From Thuidium tamariscinum (taxonomy: Eukaryota > Streptophyta > Bryopsida > Hypnales > Thuidiaceae), in NCBI GenBank assembly GCA_947034885.2, contig OX344750.2, forward strand, positions 6,492,501 through 6,556,500: DNA of 64,000 nt. Reading direction: 5' to 3'. Positions 47,757-60,431 of the stretch are shown one piece after another (positions within the stretch are counted from its first letter, which is position 1; each line of letters opens with the position of its first letter). Position numbers and translations under genes: made by a program. The notes beneath the pieces were generated by a model. It saw nothing but the letters and a program-made list of their open reading frames with translations. It made no database searches and had not been told where the DNA came from.

Positions 47757-48682
47757 AGGGCCTTTCTTTTGGCATTTTTACAACTTTGTTTCTAGGATTT
47801 TTGTATAGTCTGGTGCTTCATTTTGTACAAAGAAATGCAGGCTCTGTTCACAAAGAATGCGGGTTTTCTGTTTGCAAGGGCTTGCTTGACACCCATAATG
47901 TATGAGTTGAGGTAGAAGGTACTACTGGGGGCAACAATTAGCGGTTTGCTATATTGGGATGCTGGAAAATTTCCAATCTGTTTTTCATATATAGATAAAT
48001 GTGAAAGAATGTGGTAGCAATTTATTTATTTTATTTCTACAAGATATGAAATTGTTATGAAAATCTGATGTGTGTTGATTTAAGGAGAGCTGCATGATGT
48101 TCAACACCATGCACCACGAGAGGTTCCACCAGTGCAACCTTTAGCAAATGGTGTTGATTGTGTTGTCATTTAGTGATATTATTACAATCAAAGCATTATA
48201 GTGGTGTGTTCATGAAGTAACCATTTAAGGGAATGTTTGTCTTCTTCATAGATTTTTGTGGGCAAAATTATATGTGGTTCATTTTGTATAGAAAGAGAAA
48301 TATTTGTAGAACTTAACACAACTGGTTTCATATTTTTCCAAATGTTTTGGAAATATATATAAATTTTTAAAGATTTGAGTCATAAGCACTTTTGTGTGAT
48401 TGTATGTCTCCACCAATCTACCTACTTGTAATTTCTATAGAGATGGGAAGAAATGAATGACAATGATTGCTTCTTACAATTAAAAAAAATGATTTCTTGA
48501 TTTTCAATGTTCAATGTGTTCCATTTTGGAAGCACTTCATATCCATTCTATCCCTATTTACAAGATGATTTCAAAAATACAAGTTCTACAAAATACTACC
48601 TTATCATACTTGTATATAATTGCAAACCAAATTATTACTTAGATTTCAAAAAAGATGCTTACACTTGCAATGCATGACTAGA
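47757..48682. other. 3' UTR and AT-rich spacer, no gene seen
   Basis: Downstream of the Ala-rich gene. The first 100-200 bases are probably 3' UTR. No further feature recognised. Confidence 0.4.
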
Positions 48683-48899
48683 ATAAAATCCTTTGATTTC
48701 AAACAGAGAGAGTGGTGACTATAGAAATCATTCATTTTGATATTGTGGGAATCATTAGTATAAAAAAAATCTAATAATACTCATTAGAAGTCAAAGTTTT
48801 ATAGAAGATCTCCCCTTCCCACCCCTAATTTCAAAGATAAATAGTTACACTTCTATCCTACACAAGAGAATCCATGTCATTCACCTCAATATTTTCAGG
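48683..48899 (-). mobile_element. TTAA MITE copy E, eroded
   Basis: Followed by TTAA (48900-48903). In reverse complement it shares TAGGATAGAAGTGTAACTAT, CTTTGAAATTAGGGGT, TTTGACTTCTAATGAGTATT and TATCAAAATGAATGATTTC with copies B1, C and D. The left TTAA border is not preserved, and its ends have lost the CCCTTAA form. Confidence 0.6.
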
Positions 48900-49379
48900 T
48901 TAACAAAATATCTATACTAGGGCAATATATCTTAACTTGAAAGAAATAACAAGGTGTAGATTACAATACATTTTCAACCTTGCAAGAACTTTTTAAAACT
49001 ATATTCTTCATTCAAATAACTTTAACAAAAATACTCTATAATGATGAGGGCCCTACAATTGCGCAAATTGGATAATGAAAAAGGCAGCAAGTCTCAATAT
49101 GGAAAGAAAAAAGAGTAGTTATGGATTAGAACCATTCTCCTCCCATGAAATGAGAGATTAACAACCATATTGCAGAATTGACTCCTGCAAATTCTTGCCT
49201 CAAGTGTAGGCCCTCTGGACATGAAAATCTAGGGTTGGTTTTTGATAAACCTGGAACCATCGCCTTAAAAAATCACAGTTTGCCATAATAAATCGAAGGA
49301 AATCTAAATTGGCAAAAGAGGGTCAAGGTCACAATTCACAGCAGGATCAAGCTTCGAATATTTGTGAAATGCGCTTCGC
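48900..49379. other. Spacer and beta-3 3' UTR, no other gene seen
   Basis: Sequence left of the proteasome gene stop. The part nearest the gene is likely its 3' UTR. No other feature recognised. Confidence 0.4.
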
Positions 49380-50978
49380 TCAGTCCATACGGCCCTTCAG
49401 AGTCTTGGTGATCACTTTGTCCAATGTCCTGCATAAGCAGCATCGTCATTATCAACATCGTAAGTTCCTAATTACCACAAAATTAAGACGGAGGGTGGAA
49501 TGATCTGGAATGATCTGGAATAACGATAGTAAGAAGATGCCGGGTAATGTGGAGATTCGCTTACACGACATGAACAATCCCACCCCATCCACTGATGCAA
49601 TCCCGATCCACTGAAGACAAAAGTGCCTGCGATATCACCTCGAATAGGTCCTCCGGACCCTTAAAACAACAATCCATGCAGATTCTCAGTAAACTGGTAG
49701 CACACTCTGAAAAACACCAAAACGTTCACGTTCAACTGAGTTCGTTGACACCCGTGCACAGAGCTGAGCATAGAGCAGGATTTAAGGCGAGAATTTTCTG
49801 CCATACCAAATCAGGTTTGTACATAGACTCGCAAGCACCATACAACGACTCCGAGGCAGTGCCGGACACCACGAAATCCTTTGCTAGTTGCCTGCGCAGT
49901 GATTCAGAAACAGTTACTGCGCTTGCTCTAATATAATCTCAGTCAAAGTGTCATAGCTTTTAAATGGCTCAAGAAAGGTGCACAGGAAAACTGTCTGTAT
50001 ACAATCCACTTACTCAACAAAGATAGTCGCAATCAGAGCAAAGAAGAGCCAACCCCACTGCTCTCATCAGTCAAGCAATCATTCAGCTTCGCATGCTGCT
50101 ATTGACTCTGTTCCAAGTTCTCACATACTACCGGGTCTTCTCAATATTCTTACTCTCTATCTCGACGAGTATGGACGGGTGCCAGAATGCAAGAGCAATA
50201 CAGCGAATCACCTAAACGAAGAGATTGAAGGAGCGAGTCAATTGGACGAGAGCATTACTTGGCACCGATCAAATCAGTGGTACAGATGAAAGGAGTTCCG
50301 TCGTCGTTCAGTCCAGCAATGATAGGCTCGCAGAAGTAAGGTCCAAATCTGCACCAGCCGTAGTGGCAGTCCACAATATGAACGACATGTATAATAACCT
50401 CGCACGCACTGATCACAACCCTAATCACCACAAGATTGTTTTGATCAAGCAGTTGAGACTGGAAATGATCTACAACACCTCTTCTCATAAAGAATCGCTG
50501 ACACCAGACTCGCAAAGGTTTCTGGGCGCATGTTCCGCTCTTCTCGCAACTGGTACAACTTATGCCGAAAGTTCAGTCGTTGTTGCCTGTATAGAATTAA
50601 AAGCCAAAAGTCAATGCGATCTTGCATCAACTGCTGGAATCTTCCTCAGTCAGCATGAGCATCTTCAGAAAAGGCAGGAAACCCTTACATTGTCTGGACG
50701 TCTGTGGCAAGACCCGAGAGTCCGATGTAGAGATTGTCATGAATTTTGAAGATGCGCTGAAAGTCGGTCGCAATCGTCTGGAAATTCACACCTAGACGAC
50801 GATCACTAGCTATGGCGAAGCAATCCTTGCCCACCATAGCAATCAGTGCACTTCCATTATAGCTTGTAATCTGCAATACCCCAACGTCATCAAAAAAATA
50901 ATGACAAATGCCAATATTAAAAATGCAACGTGATTAATTAGAGCAAGTTTTTGAAGCGCTCGCGAGCCGTACCGACAT
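49380..50978 (-). CDS. PBC1: 20S proteasome subunit beta type-3
   Basis: Non-catalytic beta-3 subunit of the 20S proteasome core. Exons: 50973-50978, 50689-50870, 50479-50586, 50259-50348, 49807-49891, 49565-49659, 49380-49428; 615 nt, 204 residues, the same length as plant beta-3. Exon 1 encodes only Met-Ser (ATGTCG, donor GTACGG). The protein reads [124 protein letters not shown] and ends KTLKGRMD. As in other beta-3 subunits, no N-terminal catalytic Thr is exposed. Introns are short (about 50-370 nt) and all but none need unusual borders. The gene appears intact. Some introns contain open frames on the plus strand that are shadows. Confidence 0.93.
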
Positions 50979-51120
50979 GAGGAGAATCTGCTTGATCACC
51001 CAGAAACTCCACTAAATCGCGCAAGCTCCTCCGTCTTCGAATCGATCGCACACTCCACAGACGGAATCGGAACCCTAATTTGGCCGAACATGCGACAGAG
51101 TATCATGGCCGATGATCAAG
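50979..51120 (-). promoter_or_regulatory. Beta-3 gene leader/promoter with telo-box
   Basis: AACCCTAATTTG at 51071-51082 (CAAATTAGGGTT in gene orientation) lies about 95 nt before the ATG. Telo-box elements are common in plant genes for translation and proteasome functions. Confidence 0.45.
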
Positions 51121-51950
51121 CCAAAATTGAGAGCTTGGATTAAGAATACGTGAAAGTGGAGCTACTAAGAACAGAGTAATCTATTCAAAGCTTTGAACGA
51201 CACGAAATTTCTGCACATTAAACTCCGTAAACCAGACACAGGCTCAAGAAAATGTTTCTAAATATCACTGCGAGTGTCGGGAACAAGATCAAATACGAGG
51301 CTGTGAAGCGATTTAAGGACGACAACCAAGATGAAAGCGGAGATTCTGAGCATACGCAGATTGAATGTCAGCATCTGCCTTCGACAATCACCTGCAAGGT
51401 CGGGCGCGATGGAGTTTCAGCTGCAAATCGAGCGACGAAGATGCCCTGCCACGAAAGAAAGTTTGGAATTCGGCAAGCCTTGGTGAAACTCTACAGTAGG
51501 TATGCGCACCTATAACCATCACTAATTTCAACTACTCTGTATTGTTAAACGGGGATGCTATTTTGTGAGCCTATGAGCCTCTCAGCGTGAGCCTATGAGC
51601 CTAGAATTTTTGGTGAAATTTTTAGTGATTTTTAGGGCATGGACCTATTATCGTGCTTTAAGAATTTTGGATTTTTATATCTAGTATCTCCCTCATGAGA
51701 TTTGAAATTTGTGACTTTTAAAACTTTTTTTTTCAAAATTTTTTTTTTTCAATTTTTTTTTTTTTTTCTTTTTTAGAATTAAATTCCCAGTATTATCACT
51801 GGAATTTCTCATTCTACCGCTGCAAATAAATAAATATTTATTTAAAGTCTTGGTTTATCTCGCTGAGACATTCCAAACTTTACTTTGCACTCTAAATTGT
51901 TGACAGAAACTCATCTTTCTTCAAAAATGAAGAGTAGCTGATGCCACATA
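51121..51950. other. Spacer upstream of the beta-3 gene
   Basis: GC-neutral to about 51520 with an 87-codon plus frame (51252-51515) lacking any known domain, then AT-rich with poly-T runs at about 51726-51770. A short tandem GTGAGCCTATGAGCCT-like repeat occurs near 51565-51602. No supported gene. Confidence 0.4.
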
Positions 51951-52223
51951 AGGTAGGTACACCCAAAAGCGCCCTGTTCCTAAAAGCGCCATCTACAGTG
52001 CACATACATTTCCGAAATCAGCCATGTTCACAGGCTGTAGATGACGCTTTCAGAAACAGACTTTGACTGTTAATAACTTTTGCATACAGTATCCAAATCC
52101 TGTGTTCTTTGGTGCGTTGGAACATGCTTTCACTTGCCAACAAGACTACATAAAAATTTGAACTCATTCATAGCAGGAACTAGGCTCAATATGAGAAAGT
52201 GGCGCTTTTGGGTGTACCTACCT
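51951..52223. mobile_element. TA-bordered MITE, 273 bp, perfect 23-bp TIR
   Basis: Flanked by TA (51949-51950 and 52224-52225). The 23-bp TIR starts AGGTAGGTACACCCAAAAGC and is mirrored exactly at 52201-52223. An inner pair (AGCGCCATCTACAG near 51985 against CTGTAGATGACGCTTT near 52036) adds further structure. The perfect TIR suggests that this is the youngest of the TA-bordered elements here. No coding capacity. Confidence 0.82.
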
Positions 52224-54010
52224 TACACCAAAATCTGATGGTTATACAAACTGACATAACCATAGATTCACTGAGAATCCCTTACAAAAGTACAAAGCCA
52301 TGCAATTTAAGCCATCATGTGGCTGTGCTTGCTTAAGACAATTAAAAAAATTTGACGACCAATTTTGAGGCTTGTGCCTTAAATACTGCTGAATTAAGGG
52401 ACCTCGTCTGGCAGAGGAGTAATTAGCTAACGACTAGTTACCCACAGTATTGCCGACCCAATTTTGAACTGCTCCCGCTTGCTCATTTCGATTACCACAA
52501 TATCTCAAGAAATAGTTCACATTGTTGCAACTTTGATTAGCTTCATGTACTGAAACAAATCACGCTTGCAGTGAAGGTGACAAATCAGAGCAGGGTTTTC
52601 AAAATGGTGTTAGGCTCGCAAAACAGCGGACAACAAGTGGTGTAGAAATTTGAAACGATTTGCTTTCTCATGACTTCACCTTTGTTTTTGCACATATTTG
52701 CAATTCTTCTCTAGTGAATAAACGATAACAAGTTGTGGTACACTTGAAGACACCTCGTATACGTTGATTAGCATACTCACTGTTCGTTGGTTGGCATGGA
52801 TATAGGTGAGGGTTACCACCCATGGAGGAGTTTTTCAAAAATCTCCAAACAATCTATTCTAGAGGATGATGTACCTTGATTTGTGACAAAGATACTTTGT
52901 TTTGTTAATCCAAATCCTTTGTATCAGTCACGATCTGTCTTTGCGTGTAGTTAGATAATGGTTTTTTCAATATGGACTATTGCAGCTCAAATCAGTTCAC
53001 GTAGGATGGACCTCTATTTTTCCACAACTTAGTGGATCATCCACATTTATATTTACAGTTGCTATTATGGGTCTCATACAAACTTGACGGAGGTTTTACT
53101 CAGAGAATATTTTACACGATCGTCGTGCAATCCATGAGAGGTTCCTGGGATTTCGATCCTTATCTGATACCTACAGATGGATGACGTCTGATCAGTGTCT
53201 GGATTCTTTTACTTGCTTCTTTACAAAGTTAGACTCCTCGTATTCTGAGCTGACTCGTCATCTTTTGATTACAAAGTCATTTGCAACTTACCTGAGGTTT
53301 TATTTTTCAAAAATCTCTCTCTGTTAAACTAGGATCATTAACTGCTACCAAGGAACCTGAGTACTGTAAACTCAATAGTAATCGGTATTCCATGCAGAGC
53401 TTGGAAAGATCGATACTCAAATCCTGGTCGTTAATAAGAGGACTCGTTGATGTTATTTACGTTTTTAGAAATCGATGTCCTATCAGATTTCTATTTACAA
53501 TACAAGCCTTTTTGAGATACGAGTTTTGATGTGATCCAATAGTTGATTTCTTGGTAACAAAACCAGATCAATAACTATTTTCTAGAAATGAGTATGACTT
53601 TCGATAGAGAAATAGAATCTACCTTGAATCTATCAAGGAAGTACCAAAAAAAACTTTTTTTTGTCACACAACTCCATCACCCGCAAAAACTCCTTGTTAG
53701 ATTCATGATTTTGAACCTCGAAAAAAAATTTCAAAAATTCAAATTTCTTTTTGGAAGGTATTGAGAGGCTCTTTAGAGATAGTAGGGTTTGAAAACAATA
53801 ACCACATTTCCACAATCAGAGGTCCACGGTCATAGGTCCATGGTCATAAAGTTGAAATTTTACTATAAATAGATTTTTTTTAAATGACTTCACTTTTTTT
53901 TCTCTTGGCTTAAAAAATTCACAGTTTTTTTTGGTTAATTCTCTGGGCTCACAAAACCTACGATCACTGCTCGCAAGCTCATGCTTTTAGGCTCACAAAC
54001 TAGCGTCGTT
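52224..54010. other. Spacer, no gene seen
   Basis: About 1.8 kb without a supported gene, RNA or mobile element. Local short repetition such as GGTCCACGGTCATAGGTCCATGGTCATA near 53820-53848 is present. Confidence 0.45.
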
Positions 54011-54246
54011 GTATTGTTAAACATCAATTATTTTATTATTTCAACAAAGCATATTTACTACTTTGTATTGTTAAACATCAATTACTTTATTATTTCAACT
54101 AAGCATATTTACTACTTTGTATTGTTAAACATCAGTTATTTTATTATTTCAACTAAGCATATTTACTACTTTGTATTGTTAAACATCAATTATTTTATTA
54201 TTTCAACTAAGCATATTTACTACTTTATATTGTTAAACATCGATTA
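54011..54246 (+). repeat. 54-bp tandem repeat, about 4.4 copies
   Basis: Units start at 54011, 54065, 54119, 54173 and 54227 (partial), each beginning GTATTGTTAAACATCAATTA, with one or two differences between copies. Since 54 is a multiple of three, one frame stays open through the array (18-residue period, KHIYYFVLLNINYFIIST-like). The hydrophobic AT-driven peptide gives no reason to call it a gene. Confidence 0.95.
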
Positions 54247-56739
54247 TTTCTATATGGAATCTAGTGACAAATGTAACAGAATTCCAACATGGTTTGGCAT
54301 GCATTATTTGGACATTGAATGAATAAGTTATCAATTTTCAAATTACATTTCTGAGGTGTACCACAATTATTAACCTTGATCCCTCATTAATTCTCATATT
54401 TTGATTGTTTACATTTTGTATCATCAATATCTAGGTTTTGGTGCTGAATTGTAGTTCAAATGTAGGTATTGTTTTGGGTAGTGTTAATAATGGGTGTACA
54501 TATCTTAATTTAAATGAGTTACAATAGACTTTGTAACTACTTAAAAGCACCTCCACCATACTCTTTAACCCAATTCCTAACTTAAAAATGTGGAAATAAT
54601 AGGGAATGCCTTCCTCTACTTTGAGATGCTGGAATAAGAAGGATGAGCTACATTATACAAGGCAACATAAATAGTCTGAATGTCATGTTGGCCTCTCAAA
54701 TAGTTAAGGCAGAGTAAACTTGCCAATTATCAAGCAAACAAAATTCAAATATACTTTTACATAAATATAGAGGCTTGTATGTTTTGAAATTTGGTATGAT
54801 TATTAAATTTCATGATAAAATTCACCTGAAAAATAGAATGTGTAAAGATTTCTTCCTACAAATTTTATTGCAATTTATAGGTGATGAAGTTGAAATCTTA
54901 TTAATGATTCTTAGCATTCTTTTATTTAATAGTGTGCAATTATTGGGCAATGATATAAAATTTTGTTTTGATCACAATTGAATTGGTAGTTGGATTGTAT
55001 AGTCAATGTTTGGTAATTAGAAAGGTTTGTTGTTCAATTTTTGGATCTATACAATAAATTGCTAGTTTATTCTAGCTACTAATTGTCATCCTTATACTAA
55101 AAAACTAGTGGAAAAATAAGCCAACTAGGATATCTAATCCCTAGCCATCATGACCTCCTTGGCAAATCATAACCTAGCGAGTTATTCATGGCAAAGGAGT
55201 TGCTATAAAAAAAGCTTGCCTACTTGGAAAGGAAAACGTAGATCTTTAGAGCATTTGGGCAATGTGAGTTATGGCTTTAGATGAACCTAGAATGAAATCT
55301 TTGTTTTTGTAAATTTTCTAATTTCTTTTTCTTTTCAACTTTCAATGAACTACTATAGAATCTTCAACAAAATATACAAAGAGTTAAATGATCAAACTAT
55401 TTCCACAAGTAAAAATTAAAAAATAGGCAAAAACATTTCAATATACAAAATACAAAGGTCAAATTCATCAACGAAGTACCAAATACAAAATTCCAAAGTA
55501 GAACTTGAGAGGTCCATATCACCTTTAAACAATCTTAAGTTGCTACAAGCCACTTTTGAAGAAAAATGATTAAAATTATATCAAATCTAACCTTTTAATG
55601 ACATAATTGCATTGACTTCCTTTGTTTTGTAGAGCTCTAGTAGGTAGTTCTTTAGAATATTTGTAATCTATGTAGTAGTCCATGTCTACTTTCTTGTAGA
55701 TTAATCTTTTGAAAACACAAAGGTACCCAATTTTTGCAGATTTGCATATACTTGTAATAAAAATAATATAAAGGATTATTATGAACTTCATTAATGAATA
55801 TTTGTTTAAAATATTTTGATTTTAGATTTGATTTGTACTATAAATCTACCATTGGTAGCTTCTACTAGTATTTTACTATAATTTTTAAAATTCTTAATTC
55901 TTTAATCTTTTAAATTTGATTCCATTCCAAATGATTGCATAAAATGTATTTTCAATCTTAGACATATAGAATTGCAGCCAAAGAAGGAGTATTTTGATGT
56001 TTTTATTTTTAATAAATTAAAAAAAGAAAAAGAAAAAATTTAAAATTTTATTTGTAAAGACTTTGATGTAATAGCATTTCACTAAAACAATGAACTTGAA
56101 ACCTTCTTCAACGTTCAAAATTGTATGTGATATGGAATCACTTTTGGGCCTATTGTGAGCCCTCGAGATGGCATTCAGAACTCTAGGTCCATTTTTCGCG
56201 ATTAAATTGCAAAATCTAGTTAAAAATACAAGAAAAAGACATAAAAAGAGCATTGAAAGAGTTTTGGAAGAAGTCTACACCAAAATGGTAAAAACCAACT
56301 TAGAAGGTGGAAAATTCCTAATTCTAGGAATTTCTATCATTCTAAGTCTCAGAAATAAGTTTGTGTGAAGATTTAGTAATTCCGAGAGAAATAAGGAAAT
56401 GAGAGTTAGTCAATCCTAGTGTCTATCTATGCAAAATCAAGCTTTTAAGGATGCACATGACATATTGACTAAGCCAAAAGAATCTACTACGAGCCTAGAA
56501 GATTTACCAAGGCCTAAATTTGATTTTTGGATAAATTGAATTTAGAAGTAAAACGATTACAAATGACTTGGAGAATTGGAGTTTTACGAGATTAAAATGA
56601 AGGAATTGGAGATTGAAGACTACAGAGAGGTGTTCCCAGGGTAGGAGCATGCCAGGAGCGAACAAGAATTAAACAATTGTCCAGGATTTCCGGGTATCGG
56701 GAATGTGAACGCAATTTTTTCATTTTTAATGTCAATTTG
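54247..56739. other. AT-rich spacer, no gene seen
   Basis: About 2.5 kb of AT-rich sequence. Short open frames have biased AT-driven composition and no domains. No repeats paired by eye. Confidence 0.45.
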
Positions 56740-58620
56740 TCTTCCCAAGTGTGAATAGAGTTTACAATTGGTTTCATTTCCATTTCTAAGTCTAATAGAC
56801 TCACAGGTTTTAAACAAGAATTAAAAAGGTGGAAGTCAACTAGATTTGGAAAGAACTAACTAAGAACTGGAAGGTCAATTTGCCAAACGCACCTCGTAGT
56901 GAAGAGTTGTCTTCAGTTTTGGGACTATATGTCCAAAGGTCTAATTGTTTTGAACTCAGTGCATACAGATGGTATGACTCACCGTGTACTTTGTTTTCGA
57001 ATTGTCAATATACTTCCAAGCTTTCATTGTACAATTGCTTTTGTCTAATTGTTTCAAGCTCAGACAGCAGGTGGCTGTGAGCTCTTTTGTTTTCTGGTCC
57101 ATTTGTCAACTTGCTTGAGCGTGTGTGTGTGTATTTGTAGCCTTGTTGATGTTTGCAGACTTTGACTAATTGCTAGTGCAAATTTACAGTTTTACATTGC
57201 AATTAAATTAGTTCTCAATGTCTAATGGTCAGCACGCTAGAGTGAGAGAAAACAGTTGTGAGTATGTTTTGTGAGTCAATTCGATGGACCAGTAGTAAAT
57301 TGCAAATGAAAAACTATTAATCAAATCGACTGGAAGCTGGTTCCTAGAGCTCCCTCGAATTCAGTTTGTGGAGTCGATTGGTCTGAGCAGGTGGCTCGTT
57401 GCACTTACAAATGGTTGTAAGTTTAAATCAACTGGACTAATTAATTTGATAATTATTTAGAAAATGTTTGTTGTGTGATTTGTGTCTAATTGATTGAAGA
57501 GAGTAAATTAGATGTCAACTGGATATGGAAACTGTGAGATACAGTGACACATCAAATTATTTGAGCACTAAAACCAAATTGTTTTATATTAATTCAATGA
57601 GTTCATCTCATTTTGTTTGTAAATTCAGCCAAGTCTAGTGGACTGGATTAGTGAAAGGAAATATCAAATGGTCTGTATAATTGTATGGAGTTGTAATGCT
57701 ATGTGTTCATGTCGAGTTGCCTGATGTATGTGGAATATGCATTCATGTCAATTTGCCAACCAGCCTTGAGATTGCAGTCTAGTTGTCTGAGTAAGTTTGA
57801 TCCATCACTAGTGGTAATTAGAATACTGAATTAAGTCTAATTGATTGAGGTATGTCAATTGGATCACAACCATGTTGGTTGTATGTGGCATTGCCTTGTC
57901 CAGTGGTCATCCAGTATTGAAACTATTGTCCAATTGATTGTGAAGAATCTCAACTTTAAAAATTATAAAGTCTAATTGATCAAGTAAAGTCTATTTGATT
58001 TAATTATGTTTGGGTTTGTGTGAGATCAGTTTTGCATTTTAGAAAGAATTAAAATGTGGAATTATGTTAAAAGATAAGTGCGTCAATTTGTCTGCAAAGA
58101 ACTGCAGTCTGGCATTGTATTGTCTAATTGATTGAGCATAGATGTGGAATTAAATTGTAAACATCTTATGTCAAATTGATCAACTGAATCTAAATTTTCA
58201 ATTATCAACTGTAATGCTTTGGTTGAAATTGTGACATTGTCAAATTGATTATGTGGAAATTATGAGATGAAGAAACCAATGGATGTTGTTGGTTAAATTG
58301 GTTTGTCAACTGGATATGAAGTCAAAGTAATTTCATTAATTAAAATTTGCTAAGTCTAGTAGACTGAATATTTTATAGAAATGGAATTAAGTCTAATAGA
58401 TTGTAATCCTTTTGATATTGTAAAGACATAAGGCTATGAAATTTAATCTAATTGACTGAGACATAAAGTTGATAATTAGAATTAAAATTTATATTGCAAT
58501 TGTTCCCCCAACCACTAACAAATCTGGTAGGTAGGAATTGCTTGTGGTTGTTGGAATCAAATCAATTTGTCTAAATAGTGAATTTAGGTCTATTAGATGT
58601 AGTAGGTAAATTAGAAGACT
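56740..58620 (+). repeat. Block with a recurring degenerate GTCTAATTGATTGA motif
   Basis: About 20 occurrences of GTCTAATTGATTGA or near variants (GTCTAGTGGACTGG, GTCAAATTGATC, GTCTAATAGATTG), for example near 56938, 57040, 57487, 57631, 57835, 57970, 58125, 58355, 58392 and 58446, mostly in the same orientation and irregularly spaced (about 35-270 bp). The spacing is too uneven for a simple satellite. It may be decayed internal DNA of a larger repetitive element; no gene is evident. Confidence 0.6.
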
Positions 58621-60431
58621 ATTTGACATGATTCAAACCAAGTGGAACGGCTGAGACTATTTGACTTGCGAAAGAGGATCAACTTGTTAAAAGATAAAGA
58701 AATAAATAAAAGGAAAGAATTTGATTTCTTTTATTTAAAATTAAATTATTGCAAATTAAGAGTGATTGCCATGTGAGAGAAAGAAAAGAAGAATTAAATT
58801 ATAAATAAATAAAAATATATAATTATATATATATTGCATTAAGTGGTTATAGCATGCATAAGACAAATTGACTATCCCTGACAATTTGACAAAGAAAATT
58901 GACATGAGCCACCCACTAGACAAGACTGTGACGCCATACATTTGGTCTACTATAGCATTGGGTTTGTGGACTGTGACCAATTGACATTAGAGAATTTTCC
59001 TTGGGTTTATTTTATTTAAAACGAAACCAAAAACGACATAAATAAGTATTCAAAATATGATTACAATGACCTTAGTCATACAAACGATAGACTTATAGAC
59101 CTTTCCATGGAAATAACCCACTAGTTAGTTGTCTTGGGATTTTTGTCAAGTAGGCAAAATCTCCATTACAGGGAATTAAATTGTCCAATCGGACAAAGTA
59201 ATTCCAAATTACTAAAAATAGACTAGTGCAAGGGCGCGTGGAACTTACACTAAGAATCTAGGAGTGCCCTAGATGTTACCCAAATTATTTCGGATTTTTT
59301 CGAAATTCCACGTTGACTCCATGGGAAGTCAACCGCACATAGAAATGTTCGTAAATTTTCTAGAAATTACGTATGATGTGGTAAAATCTCACTAAAAATT
59401 AGGATAGGTTTTTGTGCGCTTAATAAGTGCTCAGTCAAGTTTGAAGACATTCCAACATTCCCAACTACTAGAACCGGCATCGACATCGAATTTCAATGGA
59501 ATTTACAATTTGACGGCGGGTTGATCGGCGTATCAGGAGCGAATGATGTCCGATTGTCGCAAATGAGGAGTCATTCCTTGCTCTCACAGACATTCTTAAC
59601 AACCCTGGCTTGACAGATTTATCAAAATACGCAAATCCTAAAAGTTAGATTTTTGACTTTTAATTGGAGTTACCGTAATTCCAATTTGGGTGCGCAAACG
59701 GCCTAGGAGTGAGGGGTGGGGGGTCCCTTAGGCTAATCGAGGTCTTCTGAAGACAATGACACAGACAATTTTTGGTTTCGAGTTGTTCCCTAAAAGATAG
59801 AGAGGGTCAGCTCTTAGTTTGACTTTTTAATCGTTAATTGTGGTTAATTAAAAGTGATTTTGGAAATATCTCTTGGAAAATCAAAGATTGGATTTGGTCA
59901 AGATCTCTTTCTTGTGTAAAAAGCCATCTTTGGGCTAAGAAAGGCAATTTTCAAAACGACTTTTGGTTAATTTGCAAAATATCTACGTAAATTAGGGTTA
60001 ATTTCAAAATATCTTGGGTTAAGATCTTGGATTTGATTTGGCCAAGATTTCATTAGCTAAATGGAGATGTTTCTAGAAATTTCCACCATTAAACAAGTAT
60101 TATTTTGAAATTACATTAGGGTAGTTTAGGATGGAAAGTAACAAAATGTTTTCACTGGCAATTTACCAGGAGGGGCTTGGCACGGGTATATAAGGGCCCC
60201 CCTCAAGGTTGCCAGTATCCTTTTTTCTTTGTGCACCGACACTTTGTTCCTTCACTCTTGTTTGTGCTACCAACGTGATCGGAGCACCACTTGGACCAAA
60301 GATCTTGGCCAAGTTTTGATTTTTGATTATTGAATTCTTGAAGGCTTAGGGCCCCTTCAACTAGTTCTCACTACTGGAAACTTGATCACACAACTTTTTG
60401 AATACTATTTTGTCGAGAGTTACAAAGTCTA
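58621..60431 (+). promoter_or_regulatory. Gene-free segment with a TATA-containing, promoter-like site near 60.19 kb
   Basis: No coding region is seen. TATATAAG at 60187-60194, in a GC-rich setting (CACGGGTATATAAGGGCCCC), is followed by pyrimidine-rich sequence. This looks like an RNA polymerase II core promoter and could belong to an unrecognised gene or to an old mobile element. I found no downstream coding sequence that would settle it. Confidence 0.35.

Noticed and set aside
47273-47775. Minus-strand frames of 98-147 codons
   Set aside because: Antisense shadows of the GC-rich Ala-rich gene.
49595-50749. Plus-strand frames of 103-174 codons
   Set aside because: Antisense shadows of the proteasome beta-3 exons and introns.
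49380-50978. Proteasome beta-3 as a pseudogene
   Set aside because: Separate short frames first suggested a broken copy, but GT-AG borders join into 204 codons in phase with an intact end.
51252-51515. 87-codon plus frame upstream of the beta-3 gene
   Set aside because: No domain, no splice context and no coding bias beyond local GC; overlaps the likely promoter region of the minus-strand gene.
53981-54322. 113-codon frame through the 54-bp tandem repeat
   Set aside because: It is open only because the unit is a multiple of three; the peptide is AT-driven.
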